A program made the translations under genes and the position numbers. Under the pieces are notes generated by a model. The model saw only the letters and a program-made list of their open reading frames with translations. It did no database searches and was not told the DNA's origin. Of a stretch of 7,456 nt of DNA, positions 6,368 to 7,456 are shown piece by piece; position 1 is the first letter of the stretch; the number at the start of each line of letters is the position of its first letter. The stretch is from Thermotogae bacterium. Lineage in GTDB: Bacteria > Thermotogota > Thermotogae > UBA12178. The stretch covers positions 1 through 7,456 of the forward strand of contig QNAP01000083.1 of NCBI GenBank assembly GCA_003641795.1. The letters run 5' to 3'.

Positions 6368-7456
6368 TCAGACGCTCGGTATCAAACTCGTGACGTACTC
6401 GAATTTACCATTCTCGATCTTGTTTATGACCACAGGCTTCAAAGCGTTTCCTTCTTTATCGATGGTGATCACACCTGTAGCACCTGCGTAATCTTTCGTG
6501 TTACGGATCTCCTCAGCAATCTTCCCCGGATCCGTAGAAGCGGCCCTTTCAATGGCGTTGACGATAACCATATAAGCATCAAATCCAAGGGCTGCCAGAG
6601 CTGCTGGATCTTTTCCGTACTTTTCTCTGTACCTCTCGATGAATTTTTTGCCGAGCTCAGTGGTCGCACCCTTTGGATGGAAGTGTGTGGTGAAATGCAG
6701 GTTATCGACAGCTTTTCCGCCAATTTGAACGGTCTCAGGAGCGTCTGCACCGTCTCCAGTAAGGATGTAACCTTGGTATCCCAAATCCCTCGCCTGTCTG
6801 CTCAAAAGCGCGATCTCTGGATAGTAACCGGTTACGTAGACGGCGTCGGGGTTCTTGTTGAGCACGTCGGTGAGCTGTGCGGTGAAATCCTGATCACCCG
6901 TTCGATAGAACTCATTAAAAACCTTCCCTCCAAGCTTTTTGAAGGCAGCGCGGAAGAAGGCTGAGAGGCCAACAGAGTAGTCCTGCTCGATGTCAGTGAA
7001 AACCGCAACGCTCTTGACACCAAGATTCTTGAACGCAAATTCTGCCATGGCGGCACCCTGATACGGATCAGTGAAGCACACCCTGCTGACGTACTTTTTC
7101 CCCTGGGTAACGAGTGGGTTTGTGGAAGCGCTACTCACCATGGGTACACCCTTCTTCTCAGCCACCGCGCCACCTGCCAGAGTATGAGAACTCGCCACTT
7201 GCCCCAGTATTGCCACAACCTTCTCGTAGTCGATGGCACGAGCCACGGCGTTGGCAGCCTCCACCTTGTCGCTACGGTTGTCGAGTAGGACGAGCTCGAT
7301 GTTTTTACCCAGCACTTTCGGTTTGAACTCGTACGCGATCTGCACACCTTCCCAGGTCATCTGCCCAAACGCCGCGATGCCCCCAGTCATCGGGAGCACG
7401 ACCCCTATTTTGACGGATTCAGCCACACCCAAAGCAGTCACAGCTAACAACAACAC
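6368..7456 (-). CDS. Branched-chain amino acid ABC transporter substrate-binding protein, 5'-truncated by window edge
   Basis: This is a type I periplasmic binding protein of the LivJ/LivK family. Such proteins capture branched-chain or related amino acids outside the membrane and deliver them to a LivHMGF-type permease. The 362 visible residues begin inside a signal peptide: a hydrophobic run (VLLLAVTALGVA) with likely cleavage after GVA, but no basic N-terminal region. The real start therefore lies beyond position 7456, and the GTG at the edge is probably an internal valine. The mature protein starts VKIGVVLPMTGGIAAFG, typical of the family. The ligand-binding segment SSASTNPLVTQ follows at about 107-117, matching the LivJ SxxATNP loop. 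Later hallmarks are FTDIEQDYSVGLS, VTGYYPEIALLSRQARDLG and GDGADAPE, which has an aspartate where LivJ has the ammonium-binding glutamate. The exact ligand is therefore uncertain; family resemblance to Thermotoga proteins annotated for branched-chain amino acids is strong. Permease and ATPase genes, if linked, would lie to the right, outside the window. Confidence 0.93.
   Translation of the reverse strand: MLLLAVTALGVAESVKIGVVLPMTGGIAAFGQMTWEGVQIAYEFKPKVLGKNIELVLLDNRSDKVEAANAVARAIDYEKVVAILGQVASSHTLAGGAVAEKKGVPMVSSASTNPLVTQGKKYVSRVCFTDPYQGAAMAEFAFKNLGVKSVAVFTDIEQDYSVGLSAFFRAAFKKLGGKVFNEFYRTGDQDFTAQLTDVLNKNPDAVYVTGYYPEIALLSRQARDLGYQGYILTGDGADAPETVQIGGKAVDNLHFTTHFHPKGATTELGKKFIERYREKYGKDPAALAALGFDAYMVIVNAIERAASTDPGKIAEEIRNTKDYAGATGVITIDKEGNALKPVVINKIENGKFEYVTSLIPSV

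Noticed and set aside
7114..7347. Small overlapping open frames on both strands within the substrate-binding protein gene
   Set aside because: They lie in other frames of a well-conserved protein, are rich in R, W, S and P, and lack domain features; they are shadows.
1..7456. CRISPR arrays, insertion sequences, tRNA or rRNA genes, phage or defence genes
   Set aside because: No regularly spaced repeats, transposase motifs, RNA-gene hallmarks or defence motifs were seen, and almost the entire window is accounted for by five genes.

Overview
The window looks like chromosomal DNA from a member of the Thermotogota (Thermotoga/Pseudothermotoga type). The evidence is protein similarity recognised from memory: the SecA reads very close to Thermotoga maritima SecA, including its roughly 50-residue insertion in the first nucleotide-binding domain and its basic C-terminus without a zinc site. 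The substrate-binding protein also resembles the Thermotoga branched-chain amino acid family. Coding density is very high, spacing between genes is minimal, and base composition is moderate. No mobile elements, CRISPR arrays, rRNA or tRNA genes were seen.

Layout: positions 2-6319 on the + strand hold four tightly packed genes, probably one operon. They are (1) the 3' part of a gene of unknown function with a PEGA-like segment and a beta-propeller-like C-terminal half; (2) tlyA, an S4-domain plus Rossmann rRNA 2'-O-methyltransferase; (3) a secreted protein of unknown function with an internal duplication, resembling DUF3352-type proteins; and (4) secA, the preprotein translocase ATPase. Neighbours overlap by 14 bases or are separated by 6 and 8 bases. 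Each internal start is set by a Shine-Dalgarno sequence lying in the end of the preceding gene, so translational coupling is likely. For tlyA, gene 3 and secA the start supported by the ribosome-binding site lies downstream of the longest open frame.

A 17-bp-per-arm perfect palindrome with T-runs on both sides (6319-6353) lies between secA and the convergent gene and should terminate transcription from both directions. The rest of the window (6368-7456, - strand) is the 3' part of a periplasmic substrate-binding protein of a branched-chain amino acid ABC transporter (LivJ/LivK type). It runs off the right edge inside its signal peptide. The only intergenic DNA is 6320-6367.

The genes are mostly ordinary. 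The arrangement most worth a second look is just upstream of secA. A gene for an exported protein ends 8 bases before the secA start codon, and its last codons form a perfect 11-bp hairpin directly before the secA ribosome-binding site. This resembles in outline the E. coli secM-secA arrangement, but no known arrest motif is visible and the hairpin does not itself cover the ribosome-binding site, so regulation is a hypothesis. Secondary points are a D-to-V change in a conserved SecA motif, the duplicated unit in gene 3, and the unusual domain mix of gene 1.
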